A stretch of DNA of 37,435 bases. Origin: Akkermansia muciniphila (GTDB taxonomy: Bacteria; Verrucomicrobiota; Verrucomicrobiia; Verrucomicrobiales; V1-33). Below are positions 1-9,118 of the stretch, one piece after another. A program made the position numbers and the translations under genes. Each line of letters opens with the position of its first letter. Position 1 is the first letter of the stretch. The notes below the pieces were generated by a model. The model ran no database searches. It worked only from the letters and a program-made list of their open reading frames with translations, and was not told the DNA's origin. Location of the stretch: the NCBI GenBank assembly GCA_945861415.1, contig CAMAUV010000044.1, forward strand, positions 1 to 37,435, read 5' to 3'.

Positions 1-531
1 ATTTTCGAGCTCGCCTTCGATCCCTCAGGAGCGTTGCTGCTCCTCTGCGGTATGGGCCCGATGACTGATCCCATGGCTGGAAGTGGTAGGATGACATGGC
101 AGCGCTGGGACTGGCAGAAAGGCGCTCGCCTTGACCAAATCAAAGAAGGACAGTTATGGAATCCGTGGCATGGAATCCCTCCAGTACGCATTTTGTCATG
201 GCTGGACGCTAGGCGCAGGGGACGTGGAATGCCGCGCTGTTTTCCCCCGCTGAAGGCCAGTTGGTGCATTCAAAGGATATCTATAAGCGGATCGCCCACG
301 CGAGATTAAAAGCCGATAGAGGCCTGCTTTGCCTCGCCGGAGTCACCGGCCAGCAGCGAAGAAAGCTGGACATTTGGGTCCCATGGGGACGCGTCGAGTT
401 CTAAAAAGTCGACGGGGTCGCGCAGAGCGTGAAATGACGAAACTAGCAATACGATATCCGAAGGCATGCTGGTGGTTCCGTCCAGACTCACTTTATTCCT
501 CCTCGTTTTCCCCGCCCATCTAATGGTTCCG
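1..531. other. Left-edge stretch without a convincing intact gene; possible WD40-like remnant
   Basis: No intact gene is supported here. From base 1 a plus-strand frame runs open to about 309 and contains FELAFDPSGALLLLCG, then GRMTWQRWDWQKG, which loosely resembles one WD40 or beta-propeller blade (hydrophobic-FDPSG turn, then a W-R-W-D end). It enters from outside the window, and the later part loses protein character. From about 257 to 403 a second plus-strand frame ends in DIWVPWGRVEF and a stop, so two frames may derive from one decayed gene. The WD40 reading is weak. Bases 523-560 contain three copies of the octamer tccgtcat or a close variant, at the 3' end of the neighbouring transporter gene. 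Confidence 0.25.
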
Positions 532-1410
532 TCATTCCGTCATTCTGGCTTCGTCATTTCGCGACGAATGAGCGATAACACACCCTATGATGACAGCAGC
601 ACCGGCGTAGAATTGCCATGTCATGATTTCGCGCTCCGGCCAGATGAGGGCGGCCATGATCATGGCATAGATGGGTTCCATATTTCCGGCGATACCGATG
701 GTGAATGGGCTGAGTCGCTTTTGCAGCCAGACGTAGGTGGAGAAGGCGACCACGGTGCAAACCACGGCGAGAATGATCACCGGCAGCCAGTCGGAAGGGG
801 CCGGCATCCATTGGGCGGAGGGCGGGCCGAGATAGAAGAGCCCAAGCAGGGAGCAAAAAGCGCAGGCGGAGGTCATGGAGAGTGCCGTTAGCGGGACGGG
901 AGGCAGGTGCTTGACGAGACGCGCATTGAAGATGGAGAAAATGGCCGCGACGCCTGCGGCCCCGATGCCAGCGAGCAGACAGATGAGGGGCACAGAATTT
1001 TCAGCTGTTTGGAAAGCCACCATCGCCACACCGGCGGTCACGGCCAGCGCCAGCACGACCTCTTTCGCGCGGATTTTCCTTTCCTTGATGAGCAGTGGCT
1101 CAAGAAAGGCAATCCAGAGCGCCATGGTGGCGATGCCGGTCATGGCCACACTCACATTTCCCAGCCGCGCGGCGAGAAAAAAGAGCTGCCAGTGAAGCCC
1201 GATGAGACAGCCGTTGAGCAGGGCGAGGCCTATCCATCTGCGGGAGAGCCGCTGACCCGGCCGCAGGGCGATCCAAAGCCCCAGCACTGCCGCGGCAATT
1301 CCTGTCCGCCACACTACTAGGGCCTCCACCGGCATGGCGATGTGCACGCCGAGAATGCTGGTGAGCCCCCAAATGAGGACAAGGATTTGGAGGATGATGA
1401 GGTCGCGCAC
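532..1410 (-). CDS. EamA/DMT-family transporter
   Basis: Probable inner-membrane drug/metabolite exporter with about ten hydrophobic helices in two repeated EamA halves. Segments such as LILQILVLIWGLTSILGVHIA near the N-terminus and YAMIMAALIWPEREIMTWQFY near the C-terminus are typical of the family, including the conserved end-of-repeat pattern with a proline and glutamate (WPERE). An upstream ATG at 1521 would add a charged, proline-rich leader that overlaps the divergent sirtuin start. The GTG at 1410 puts the first helix right at the N-terminus and gives 292 residues, the normal length, so I chose it. The substrate cannot be read from sequence. It is divergent from the sirtuin gene with about 100 bp between them, which probably carries both promoters. 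Confidence 0.85.
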   Translation of the reverse strand: MRDLIILQILVLIWGLTSILGVHIAMPVEALVVWRTGIAAAVLGLWIALRPGQRLSRRWIGLALLNGCLIGLHWQLFFLAARLGNVSVAMTGIATMALWIAFLEPLLIKERKIRAKEVVLALAVTAGVAMVAFQTAENSVPLICLLAGIGAAGVAAIFSIFNARLVKHLPPVPLTALSMTSACAFCSLLGLFYLGPPSAQWMPAPSDWLPVIILAVVCTVVAFSTYVWLQKRLSPFTIGIAGNMEPIYAMIMAALIWPEREIMTWQFYAGAAVIIGCVIAHSSRNDEARMTE

Positions 1411-1509
1411 GGAGGATGTCTGTCCTTTGCATCCGGCGGGCGTGCTATGGTGGCAAGGGGGTGAAAGTTCAACTTGGCGCGGGCGTGGTTCGTGGTTTTG
1501 CTGCCCCGC

Positions 1510-2238
1510 ATGAGTTCGCATCCATCCCTCGTCATCCTCACCGGTGCCGGTATCTCCGCAGAGTCCGGTCTTGCCACGTTCCGCGGTGCAGAAGGATTAT
1601 GGGAAGGACACCGGGTGCAGGATGTGGCCACTCCGGAGGGGTTTGAGCACAATCCCGGTCTTGTGCACCGGTTTTACAATCAGCGCCGCGCGGCCCTCTC
1701 CGCCGTGCAGCCCAATGCCGGTCACGAAGCACTTGTCCGGCTGGAGAAAAGTTGGCCGGTAGAGTTTCTGCTAATCACGCAGAATGTGGATGATCTCCAC
1801 GAGCGCGCAGGCAGCCGCAAGCTCCGGCACATGCACGGGGAACTGCTCCGCACACTCTGCATCGCCTGCGGGGAGTCCTCCCCGTGGCAGGGGGGCATGG
1901 GGCCGGACTCCTTCTGCCCCCAATGCATGAAGAAAGGCAAGCTTCGGCCCGACATTGTCTGGTTCGGAGAGATGCCCTACTTCATGGATGAAATCTTCGC
2001 CGCGCTGAACCGTTGCGATATTTTTATCGCCGTGGGCACTTCCGGCCACGTCTATCCCGCGGCCGGATTTGTCCGCACCGCCAATGCCCGGGGAGCGCGC
2101 ACCATCGAAGTAAATCTCGCAGACACCGCCGCGAGCGAGTCCTTCGACGAGCGCCGCACAGGCCCGGTCACCCAAGTGTTGCCCGCTTTGGTGAACGAAC
2201 TCCTCCCCCGTCGGATTTGGTCCAGGTTTTCAGATTGA
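1510..2238 (+). CDS. cobB: SIR2-family NAD-dependent protein deacylase (class III, CobB/SIRT5-like)
   Basis: Removes acyl groups from lysine side chains using NAD+, releasing nicotinamide and O-acyl-ADP-ribose in the cytoplasm. With the start at ATG 1510 (242 aa), visible elements are the NAD site GAGISAESG (residues 12-20), QNVD (91-94), the catalytic histidine in HMHGE (His109), and a zinc site formed by Cys117/Cys120 and Cys136/Cys139. The Y-x-x-R pair in FYNQRR (Tyr56, Arg59) and VWFGE match class III sirtuins, where Tyr and Arg recognise succinyl or malonyl groups; desuccinylase activity is therefore likely but inferred. An upstream in-frame start at 1474 adds MARAWFVVLLPR and is less likely. 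There is no Shine-Dalgarno sequence. The next gene, a DAHP synthase, begins 54 bp downstream in the same direction. Confidence 0.93.
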   Translation: MSSHPSLVILTGAGISAESGLATFRGAEGLWEGHRVQDVATPEGFEHNPGLVHRFYNQRRAALSAVQPNAGHEALVRLEKSWPVEFLLITQNVDDLHERAGSRKLRHMHGELLRTLCIACGESSPWQGGMGPDSFCPQCMKKGKLRPDIVWFGEMPYFMDEIFAALNRCDIFIAVGTSGHVYPAAGFVRTANARGARTIEVNLADTAASESFDERRTGPVTQVLPALVNELLPRRIWSRFSD

Positions 2239-2292
2239 ATTCCTAACCGCGGGGGGCATGTAAGCTTTCCCTCTTCAACCCGCTTACCTTTT

Positions 2293-3354
2293 ATGCCGCA
2301 AAGCAACCTGACTGACGACGTCCGCATCGCTGACATCTGGAGCCTTATTTCTCCGGAGGTCGTGATGCATGATAGCAGTGTCTCAGGGCGGGATTTCGAG
2401 TTTGTCGCCCACGCCCGCCGACAAGCCTCGGATATCATCATGCGCCGCGACGACCGCCTGCTTGTCGTGGTAGGTCCCTGCTCCATCCACGACGAAGCGG
2501 CGGCACTGGAGTATGCCCGTTTACTCAAGGAGGAAACTGCCCGCCACGCCAAAGACCTCAACATCGTCATGCGCGTGTATTTTGAAAAACCTCGCACCAC
2601 TGTGGGCTGGAAGGGCTACATCAACGATCCAGGACTGGACGAAAGCTTCGATATCAATCGCGGCCTCCAACTCGCGCGTCTCCTGCTCGCCAAGTTGAGC
2701 GCCATGGGCATCGGTTGCGGCACGGAATTCCTCGACACCATCAGCCCTCAATACGTGGCGGACCTTGTCACCTGGGGAGCCATCGGCGCCCGCACGGTGG
2801 AAAGTCAGATACACCGTGAACTGGCCAGCGGTCTCAGCATGCCGGTGGGCTTCAAAAATGGAACCGGTGGGGGTATCGGGTTCGCCATCGATGCCATTCG
2901 CGCTGCCGAGCGGCCGCACCACTTCCTCAGCGTCACGAAACAAGGCATCGCGGCGATTGTGAAAACCACCGGCAACGATTCCTGCCACATCATTCTGCGC
3001 GGAGGCAAAAGCGGCCCAAATTTTTCCGCCGACCAGATTGCCGAAGTCTCGGGAATGCTGGAGGCGGCAAAACTCACGCCGACCATCATGATCGACTGCA
3101 GCCACGGCAACTCCAACAAGGATCACCGCAATCAGCCGAAAGTCGCGGAGGATGTGGGTAGCCAGATTCGCTCCGGCAACAAAGCCATCACAGGCGTCAT
3201 GATTGAGAGCAACCTCGTCGAAGGGCGGCAGGACGTGGTACTCGGAAAAGATCTGGTCTTTGGCCAAAGCATCACCGACGCCTGCATCGATTGGGAAGCC
3301 ACCCGCGGCGTCTTCGAGCAACTGGCCGACGCCGTGCGCGACCGGCGGGGCTGA
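2293..3354 (+). CDS. aroG: 3-deoxy-7-phosphoheptulonate (DAHP) synthase, class I AroG type
   Basis: First enzyme of the shikimate pathway: condenses phosphoenolpyruvate and erythrose 4-phosphate to DAHP in the cytoplasm. The 353-residue length matches the E. coli AroF/G/H family (about 350). Visible family blocks are VVGPCSIHD, FEKPRTTVGWKGYINDP (PEP-binding KPRT region), GTEFLDTISPQY, GARTVESQIHRE, MPVGFKNGT and DCSHGNSNKD. The N-terminus has the extra regulatory segment usual for the feedback-controlled AroG/F/H class, but which aromatic amino acid would inhibit it cannot be told, so the symbol denotes the family. ATG at 2293 has no Shine-Dalgarno sequence; its leader is pyrimidine-rich. 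The sirtuin gene lies 54 bp upstream. Confidence 0.95.
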   Translation: MPQSNLTDDVRIADIWSLISPEVVMHDSSVSGRDFEFVAHARRQASDIIMRRDDRLLVVVGPCSIHDEAAALEYARLLKEETARHAKDLNIVMRVYFEKPRTTVGWKGYINDPGLDESFDINRGLQLARLLLAKLSAMGIGCGTEFLDTISPQYVADLVTWGAIGARTVESQIHRELASGLSMPVGFKNGTGGGIGFAIDAIRAAERPHHFLSVTKQGIAAIVKTTGNDSCHIILRGGKSGPNFSADQIAEVSGMLEAAKLTPTIMIDCSHGNSNKDHRNQPKVAEDVGSQIRSGNKAITGVMIESNLVEGRQDVVLGKDLVFGQSITDACIDWEATRGVFEQLADAVRDRRG

Positions 3355-3787
3355 ATTGCTTGCAGGGTCAGGCGGGCTTTGTTTGGCGCATTCTGCTGGC
3401 AGTGAAGAAGCGCCGCGGAGCAGGTGCCAGATGGCATGTAGCTGAATGACTGAATGCGGATCACACAGTGGACAGTCGGTGAGCGAGAGATTCCATGTGA
3501 TCAAGGCCGCCGTGATTGTGAGGGAACTGAGTAATTCCCCGCCACAGTCGCCAGTGCATGAACAAGCCGACTACCACAAATTCAAGGTTGCTCACGGGCT
3601 GTTTGATTAGTCCCGACTGTGTAGTCTCAGAGAAGCGCGATCCTGTGTGGTTCCACTCACCCAGTCATCCTCCGAGCCGTGCCGCTAAGAACCGCACCAT
3701 TGATCCCAGCGCCACAAGGAACTGGATGTAAAACACTAATCGGCCGTCGAGATGTAGCTTAGGTGGAGTAGTTCAGGCGGGGCCTTC
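3355..3787. other. Intergenic stretch between convergent genes
   Basis: Lies between the ends of the DAHP synthase gene and the convergent esterase-fusion gene. No complete gene is visible. The first 150 bases hold the ceramidase-like remnant given separately. I see nothing recognisable from about 3650 to 3787, and no strong hairpin with a T-run. Confidence 0.6.
3370..3504 (-). pseudogene. Possible C-terminal remnant of a ceramidase-like (PF05875) membrane protein
   Basis: The minus-strand frame reads TWNLSLTDCPLCDPHSV followed by IQLHAIWHLLRGAS. This resembles the last catalytic block of bacterial alkaline ceramidase-like proteins, where a Cys-Asp-Pro-x-Ser stretch precedes a Gln-x-His-Ala-x-Trp-His-Leu-Leu helix containing a metal-binding histidine. 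Only this tail is present. The expected upstream helices are not in the same frame, and the C-terminal hydrophobic helix quickly degenerates into the antisense of the DAHP synthase gene. The family match is from memory of the motif and could be chance. Confidence 0.35.
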
Positions 3788-6415
3788 TTACCATCTGCTG
3801 GCCTGCACTTTGCGGCGCATGATTTTGTCTCCGGCGGCGATGCAGAGCCATGTGCGGCCCGATCCGGCGAGGGCGGCGCTGACGATTGGTTTGCCGGGGA
3901 AAGGGTGGCTGAGAAGGCCGCATTCGCGCCCAGTGTAGTCGAAAACTTGCACGCCTAGGGTGCTGGTTACATACCAGCGGCCTTCAGCGTCACTGCACAT
4001 GCCGTCACCACCACTGTTGGGGACAAAGGGAGGCGGGGCATTGAAAGGAAATTCGCCTTTCGGGTCTACCGGTCGGCGCAGAGTCATGACGGGCATGGGG
4101 GCGTCGAGCGTTCCGTCTGGATTTACCCGGTAGGCCCAGACGCGGGACCCTATGTATTCGCTCACGGCCAGCGTTCCACCATCAGAGGATAGGGCGATAC
4201 CGTTCGGTCCGGTGATGCCGACGGCGGCGGTACGCACCGTCTTTGTTTTCAATTCCACCGCAATCACTTCGCCTTTGCTGGTCTCGGTGAAATAGGCCCA
4301 ACCGTTAGCGGATACGACGAGATCGTTCGGTGAGACATTATCCGCGAGGGACTCCACGGTCCCGGTTTTGGTATCGAGTGCAGCGAGGCGCTTTTTGTGC
4401 CCCTGACAAAAAATGATGCGGCCGTCCGCGTCGTGTTTGGCTCCGCTGCCGTGCTCATCAGTGAGTTTTGTCTTTTTTCCCTCCGGCGTCACCATCCATG
4501 TGCCCCCGCCTATGAGGTCGTTGACGTAAAGGTTTCCCGCTTCATCCCCAGTGACCCCGTCGGCGAATCCAAATCCATCGGCGAGGGTTTGCCATGCTTC
4601 GCCTCCGATAAGCAACTTGCTCAGCGACATGTCGCCGCCAAGATCATCCTTTATTTTTCCGGGCGAAAAGGCGGCGGGCTCTTTGCGCCAGAGCCAGCGC
4701 ATGGCATCGGCGAAGATCATGCCTCCGCGGTGGCTGTTGTGGCCATAGCCTTCCTGCCAGTCGAATTTGACCTCATAGCCCATGTAACTGAGCGCGGCGT
4801 TCATTTGTTGATTGGCAGTGGGCCAGTGGCCGAACGGGTTGTCGAGGTCCCCGGTGCTGTCCTGAAGGAAGATGCGAATGGGTTTTCTTTCCGTCTTCCG
4901 GATGAGATACGGGAAGGCATTTCCGCCCCGGAGATTGACGAAACTGCCGATCGTGCTGAGGACTCGGCGGAACTGGTCCGGTTGCTCCCATGCGGCGTTA
5001 AAACTGCAGATCCCGCCGCTACTGGCACCACAGATGCCTCGCAGTTCTGGGTCTTTGCTTACCGGCCACTGCTTTTCGACTTCCGGTAGAATCTCCTCCA
5101 GTAGAAAGCGCGTGTAGTTAAGGCCGAGACTGTCGTATTCTAGGCTACGGTTGCTGCTGTTCCACGGGTTCTTGCGCTCCTTGGCGGGATCATGCCCTGG
5201 GTTTATAAACACCGCCACCATGGGTGGCAGTTCACCGGCGGCGATTAGATTGTCCAGCACCGTGGGCACGCCCCACGGACCTTTGCGGTCCACGTAGTCG
5301 TGGCCATCCTGAAAGATCATCAGAGCTGCGCTGCCATCCGGCTTGTATTGCGCCGGTATGTAGACCCACCAATGGCGTTCGGTATTCGGAAAGACGGCGC
5401 TTTTCCACACGGGCATCTCCGTCACCTTGCCGTCCGGCACGCCGGCGTTGGGATCGGCGTCCGAATGGCGCGCGGGTTCGCCCTCTGCTTTCTTTTCCGC
5501 CGGAGGAGCTGGTTTGGCACGCTTTTGAAAAGCCCACTGGATTGCTTGAGGAAGCAGGGCGCCGCCGGGCTTGCCGTCGTGACCGCCGCCGGTGAGTTCG
5601 TAATGGTGCTCGTATCCAGCCCAGTGGAGCGAGGCGGCCATGTCCTGATTCGCCAGCGGCCAGTGCCCGTGCATGTTATCGAGGTCATTTTCACCCTCCT
5701 GCATCCACACGCGAATGGGTTTTGGTTCCTTGTGGCTGGCGCGGATGTGCGCGGCATATGCGTGGCCGCCACGGATGTTGGTGAAGCTGCCGATGTGGGA
5801 AATCACATTGCGAAATAAATCCGGGCGCTCCCATGCTGCCGTGAAGGCAGCGATGGCGCTGCTGCTGATGCCGCAGACTGCCCAGCCTTCCGGATTGTCC
5901 GTCAGCACCGTGCCCTGCCCTAGTTTCTGCCTGACCATGGGGATTATTTCATCGGTTAGAAACTTCGCGCAGTCGCCATTGGGGGTATCATATTCAAAAC
6001 TGCGGGTAGTGCGGGCTTTGGCACCAGGGAGCGTCGGGGCGATGTTGCCGGGGTTCACAAAGATGGCGGCCGTGGGTGGGATGGTGCCTGCGGCGATCAT
6101 GTTGTCCAGCACCACAGTGGCGCAGGAATTGCCGTCTTTTTTCAGATAATTGGACCCGTCGAGAAAGACGATGCAGTTGATCTTGAGCGGTTTGTCCTGC
6201 GCATAGACGGGCACGTAGGTGGAGACTTCGCGCGTTGTGCCCGGGTAGATCTTTGAGTCCGTGAACTGAAATGTCTCTACCTTGCCCTCCGGGACGCCTG
6301 CTTTGGGTTTCGCAGTTTCCGAAAGCTGAGGGATCTCCCGGGCCATGGCAGAGGTGAGCGGAGTCAGGAACAGCGGAAGAAGCCAAAGCGGGCGGAGTGA
6401 AGTCATGCCGGACAC
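3788..6415 (-). CDS. Secreted fusion of two Fes-like esterase domains and an SMP-30/gluconolactonase propeller
   Basis: An 875-residue exported protein. Residues 1-25 form a signal peptide ending TSAMA. Domain 1 (about 35-297) is an alpha/beta-hydrolase of the enterochelin-esterase/PF00756 type with nucleophile motif CGISSSA (Ser184) and candidate His279 in GGGHDG. Domain 2 (about 320-578) repeats the fold with CGASSGG (Ser465) and His559 in YGHNSH. Each has a candidate acid in a (G/N)DLDN stretch (near 243-247 and 522-526). Residues 596-870 read as an SMP-30/LRE-like beta-propeller (FADGVTGDEAGNLYVND, GPNGIALSSDG, GGDGMCSDAEG). The substrate is unknown; sugar esters or lactones are an inference. 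It is the last gene of the run headed by thiE, 50 bp after recN. The alternative ATG three codons in changes nothing. Confidence 0.88.
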   Translation of the reverse strand: MSGMTSLRPLWLLPLFLTPLTSAMAREIPQLSETAKPKAGVPEGKVETFQFTDSKIYPGTTREVSTYVPVYAQDKPLKINCIVFLDGSNYLKKDGNSCATVVLDNMIAAGTIPPTAAIFVNPGNIAPTLPGAKARTTRSFEYDTPNGDCAKFLTDEIIPMVRQKLGQGTVLTDNPEGWAVCGISSSAIAAFTAAWERPDLFRNVISHIGSFTNIRGGHAYAAHIRASHKEPKPIRVWMQEGENDLDNMHGHWPLANQDMAASLHWAGYEHHYELTGGGHDGKPGGALLPQAIQWAFQKRAKPAPPAEKKAEGEPARHSDADPNAGVPDGKVTEMPVWKSAVFPNTERHWWVYIPAQYKPDGSAALMIFQDGHDYVDRKGPWGVPTVLDNLIAAGELPPMVAVFINPGHDPAKERKNPWNSSNRSLEYDSLGLNYTRFLLEEILPEVEKQWPVSKDPELRGICGASSGGICSFNAAWEQPDQFRRVLSTIGSFVNLRGGNAFPYLIRKTERKPIRIFLQDSTGDLDNPFGHWPTANQQMNAALSYMGYEVKFDWQEGYGHNSHRGGMIFADAMRWLWRKEPAAFSPGKIKDDLGGDMSLSKLLIGGEAWQTLADGFGFADGVTGDEAGNLYVNDLIGGGTWMVTPEGKKTKLTDEHGSGAKHDADGRIIFCQGHKKRLAALDTKTGTVESLADNVSPNDLVVSANGWAYFTETSKGEVIAVELKTKTVRTAAVGITGPNGIALSSDGGTLAVSEYIGSRVWAYRVNPDGTLDAPMPVMTLRRPVDPKGEFPFNAPPPFVPNSGGDGMCSDAEGRWYVTSTLGVQVFDYTGRECGLLSHPFPGKPIVSAALAGSGRTWLCIAAGDKIMRRKVQASRW

Positions 6416-6465
6416 TGCCTGTCGTGGCGGACGGGCGCAAGCTTCCTGGTTTTCCGCGTGAACGG

Positions 6466-8124
6466 CTAGTCTACACCGAGCAGGGTGCGGGCGTGGGCGG
6501 TGGCGCTGGCGGCTTTTCCGCCGAGCATGCGGGTGATTTCATCCACGCGCGTCTCGCCCTCTACGCGGCACAGGCCGCTGAAGGTGCGCTCGCCCTTCAC
6601 TGCCTTACTGACTACGAAATGGCAGGCGGCAAGGGCGGCAACCTGTGGCATGTGTGTGATGCTGATCAGCTGATGCGTGGCGCCGAGTTCCGCCATTTTG
6701 CGACCGACGGCGGTGGCGATCTCTCCGCCGACGTTGGCGTCGATTTCATCGAATACGAGTAGCGAAATGTCATCCTCTTTAGCGAGGGCGCTCTTCACAG
6801 CGAGCATGACACGGCTCATTTCACCAGAGGAGGCAATGACTCGCAGGGGCTTTGCAGGCTCGCCGGGATTCGGCGCGAACATGAAATCGATCTCCTCGAG
6901 ACCGTGCGAGCCGGGCTGGGGCAGGGTATTGAGTTCAGTGGTGAACTTCGCTTGAAGAAATCCCAGATCCCCGAGGTGCCTACTGACTTCTTTGGCAAGC
7001 CTGGGAGCGGCTTTCTTGCGGAGCTGGCCGAGCGCAGTGCCGGCTGAGGTCACGGTCTCACGGGCGGCAGCGAGGGCTTTGGTGAGGCGACCTAGTTCCT
7101 CGCCGCGGCTTTCAATTTTCGTTAGTTTGGCTGCGGCAGCATCACGGTGGTCAAGCACGCGCTCAATGGTGCCTCCATACTTCCGCTTAAGTGTCTCAAT
7201 GGCGTTGATCCTGTCTTCGATTTCGAGCACCTCACGGGGATCAATTTCGAGCCGCTCCTGGTAGCGGGCGAGGGAGCGCTCGAGATCTTCGAGCTCGACA
7301 AAGGCATTTTCGAATCCGGTTGTCGCTTCGGCGGCTCCACGGTCGGTGCGCTCCATGTCCCGGAGGACGCGGCGGAGTTCTCCGAGTTGCGTCAGCACAG
7401 AGGTGTCAGACTCGCTGAGAATCCCCAGTGCTTGAGTGGTGAACTCGATTAGGCGTGCACTGTTGCTGGCCATTTTGTGCCGCTGGAGCAGAGGCTCCTC
7501 CTCATCGGGTTTGAGGGCGGCGGTGTCAATTTCATCGACCTGAAAGCGCAGCAGTTCCAGCTCCTGTCCGGTGGCGCGTTCGGAGGTGCTGAGCTCCTCC
7601 AGTTCCGCAGCGGTTTCGCGCCACTGGCAGTAAGATTTTTCGTATGCCGCCACAGCGCTGCCCGCTCCGGCAGCGGCATCTAACATCGCGAGTTGGCGGT
7701 CGCGGCTATTGAGTGACTGGTGCTCATGCGGGCCGTGGAGGTCCACGAGGAACTGGCCCAAGGCTTTAAGCACATGAAGAGTGGCCGGGGCGCAGTTGAT
7801 GAACTGGCGGTTCTGTCCGGCTGCGGAAATGACCCGTTTGATGATGAGTTGGCCGCTGTCGCAGGGCTCGAGGCCGGCATTTTGCAGCACGGCATTGATC
7901 TCCGTGGCTTTCTTCGTGTCGAACACCGCCTCCACCGTGCAATGGTCTTCACCGGTGCGAATGAGGCCGCGGTCAGCACGCTCCCCCAGCACCAGTTTCA
8001 GCGCACCGACGATGATGGATTTTCCAGCGCCGGTTTCCCCGGTAACGGCGACGAGTCCGTGGTCTAGTTCCCATGTGAGGGACTCGACGAGGGCGAGGTT
8101 ACGAATGGTGAGGGAACTAAGCAT
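6466..8124 (-). CDS. recN: DNA repair protein RecN
   Basis: SMC-like ATPase acting in double-strand break repair. The 552-residue length is typical. Visible parts: N-terminal MLSSLTIRNLALVESL, Walker A GETGAGKS, the RecN-specific block near LHGPHEHQSL, two coiled-coil arms in the middle rich in Glu/Arg/Leu, and the C-terminal ABC signature SSGEMSRVMLAVKSAL followed by Walker B LLVFDEIDANVGGEIA. It begins 8 bp after the nadA stop and is almost certainly cotranscribed with it. There is no Shine-Dalgarno sequence. SOS control by LexA is common for this gene elsewhere, but I see no obvious LexA box, and the gene sits inside an operon. Confidence 0.97.
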   Translation of the reverse strand: MLSSLTIRNLALVESLTWELDHGLVAVTGETGAGKSIIVGALKLVLGERADRGLIRTGEDHCTVEAVFDTKKATEINAVLQNAGLEPCDSGQLIIKRVISAAGQNRQFINCAPATLHVLKALGQFLVDLHGPHEHQSLNSRDRQLAMLDAAAGAGSAVAAYEKSYCQWRETAAELEELSTSERATGQELELLRFQVDEIDTAALKPDEEEPLLQRHKMASNSARLIEFTTQALGILSESDTSVLTQLGELRRVLRDMERTDRGAAEATTGFENAFVELEDLERSLARYQERLEIDPREVLEIEDRINAIETLKRKYGGTIERVLDHRDAAAAKLTKIESRGEELGRLTKALAAARETVTSAGTALGQLRKKAAPRLAKEVSRHLGDLGFLQAKFTTELNTLPQPGSHGLEEIDFMFAPNPGEPAKPLRVIASSGEMSRVMLAVKSALAKEDDISLLVFDEIDANVGGEIATAVGRKMAELGATHQLISITHMPQVAALAACHFVVSKAVKGERTFSGLCRVEGETRVDEITRMLGGKAASATAHARTLLGVD

Positions 8125-8132
8125 GGCTTGGC

Positions 8133-9080
8133 CTAGCGGGAGAGTTCCAGCATGTGGAGGATGGGCTTTTCTGCGCGAGCGCGGATGGCTTCGTCCATTT
8201 CCACGCGGGGTTGGAGATCACGCAGGGCGAGGTAGAGCTTCTCCATGGTATTCATCTTCATGTAGCGGCAGTCGGCGCAGGCGCAGTGGGTGGTTGGGCC
8301 GGGAATGAATTCCTTTTCCGGACACTCTCGGCGGAGGCGGTGCAGCATGCCGCTTTCGGTGGCGATGATGAATTGCTTCGCGGGATTGCTGCGGCAGAAG
8401 TGAACCATCATTTCCGTGCTGCAGACCTCATCGGCGAGCAGGCGCACTGCGAAGGTGCACTCTGGGTGGGCTACTACTGGGGCGTCAGGGTATTGCTCTT
8501 TAATCTTGAGAATGCTGTCGCGGGTGAACTCAACGTGGACGTAACAGGCCCCCTGCCAGAGGTCCATTTTGCGACCGGTTTGCTCCATGACCCACGAGCC
8601 AAGATTGGCGTCCGGAACGAATAGGATATTGCGGTCCGGAGGCACGCTTTGCACGATCTTTGGCGCATTGCCGCTGGTGCAGATGCAGTCGCTCAGAGCT
8701 TTCACGTCACCGCTACAGTTGATGTAGGCGATAACGTAGTAGTTCTTGTCACCATGACGGCGGAGATACTCCGCCAATGCTGGACCGGGGCAGCTTTGCT
8801 CCAACGAACATCCGGCATCTTTATCAGGGAGCACGACAATTTTCGACGGGTTCACGATCTTGGCGGTCTCCGCCATGAAGTGGACGCCGCAGAAGGCGAT
8901 GACGTCAGCTTTTGATTCTTTCGCCTTATAACTGAGGCCCAGCGAATCGCCGACAAAGTCCGCGACTTCCTGGATTTCCCTCATCTGGTAATTGTGCGCG
9001 AGGATGACGGCGTTCCGCTCTTTCTTGAGGCGGAGAATCTCGGTGCGCAGGTCGATGGAGGTTGAAGCAGTAGCGGTCAT
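8133..9080 (-). CDS. nadA: Quinolinate synthase NadA
   Basis: Condenses iminoaspartate with dihydroxyacetone phosphate to quinolinate in de novo NAD synthesis, using a [4Fe-4S] cluster. Family blocks: ILAHNYQ near the start, DFVGDSLGLS, FCGVHFMAETA, YINCSGDVKA, FVPDANLG, HPECTF and THCACADCRYMKMN. The three cluster cysteines fit Cys in FCGVHFM, NCSGD or the paired sites, and CACADC at the C-terminus. An upstream ATG at 9149 would overlap thiE and adds an atypical leader; ATG 9080 gives 315 residues and leaves a 38-bp gap to thiE. A GTG one codon upstream (9083) is an alternative. There is no nadB or nadC in the window. Cofactor genes thiE and nadA sit next to each other with recN behind. Confidence 0.96.
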   Translation of the reverse strand: MTATASTSIDLRTEILRLKKERNAVILAHNYQMREIQEVADFVGDSLGLSYKAKESKADVIAFCGVHFMAETAKIVNPSKIVVLPDKDAGCSLEQSCPGPALAEYLRRHGDKNYYVIAYINCSGDVKALSDCICTSGNAPKIVQSVPPDRNILFVPDANLGSWVMEQTGRKMDLWQGACYVHVEFTRDSILKIKEQYPDAPVVAHPECTFAVRLLADEVCSTEMMVHFCRSNPAKQFIIATESGMLHRLRRECPEKEFIPGPTTHCACADCRYMKMNTMEKLYLALRDLQPRVEMDEAIRARAEKPILHMLELSR

Positions 9081-9118
9081 CACGCGCAGAATGTGCGGGG
9101 TGTGCGGCGGCGCAAGTG

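Noticed and set aside
2521..3369. Long minus-strand frame opposite aroG
   Set aside because: It lies within a complete aroG gene and has antisense composition. Only its N-terminal piece outside aroG (3370-3504) shows an independent protein motif.
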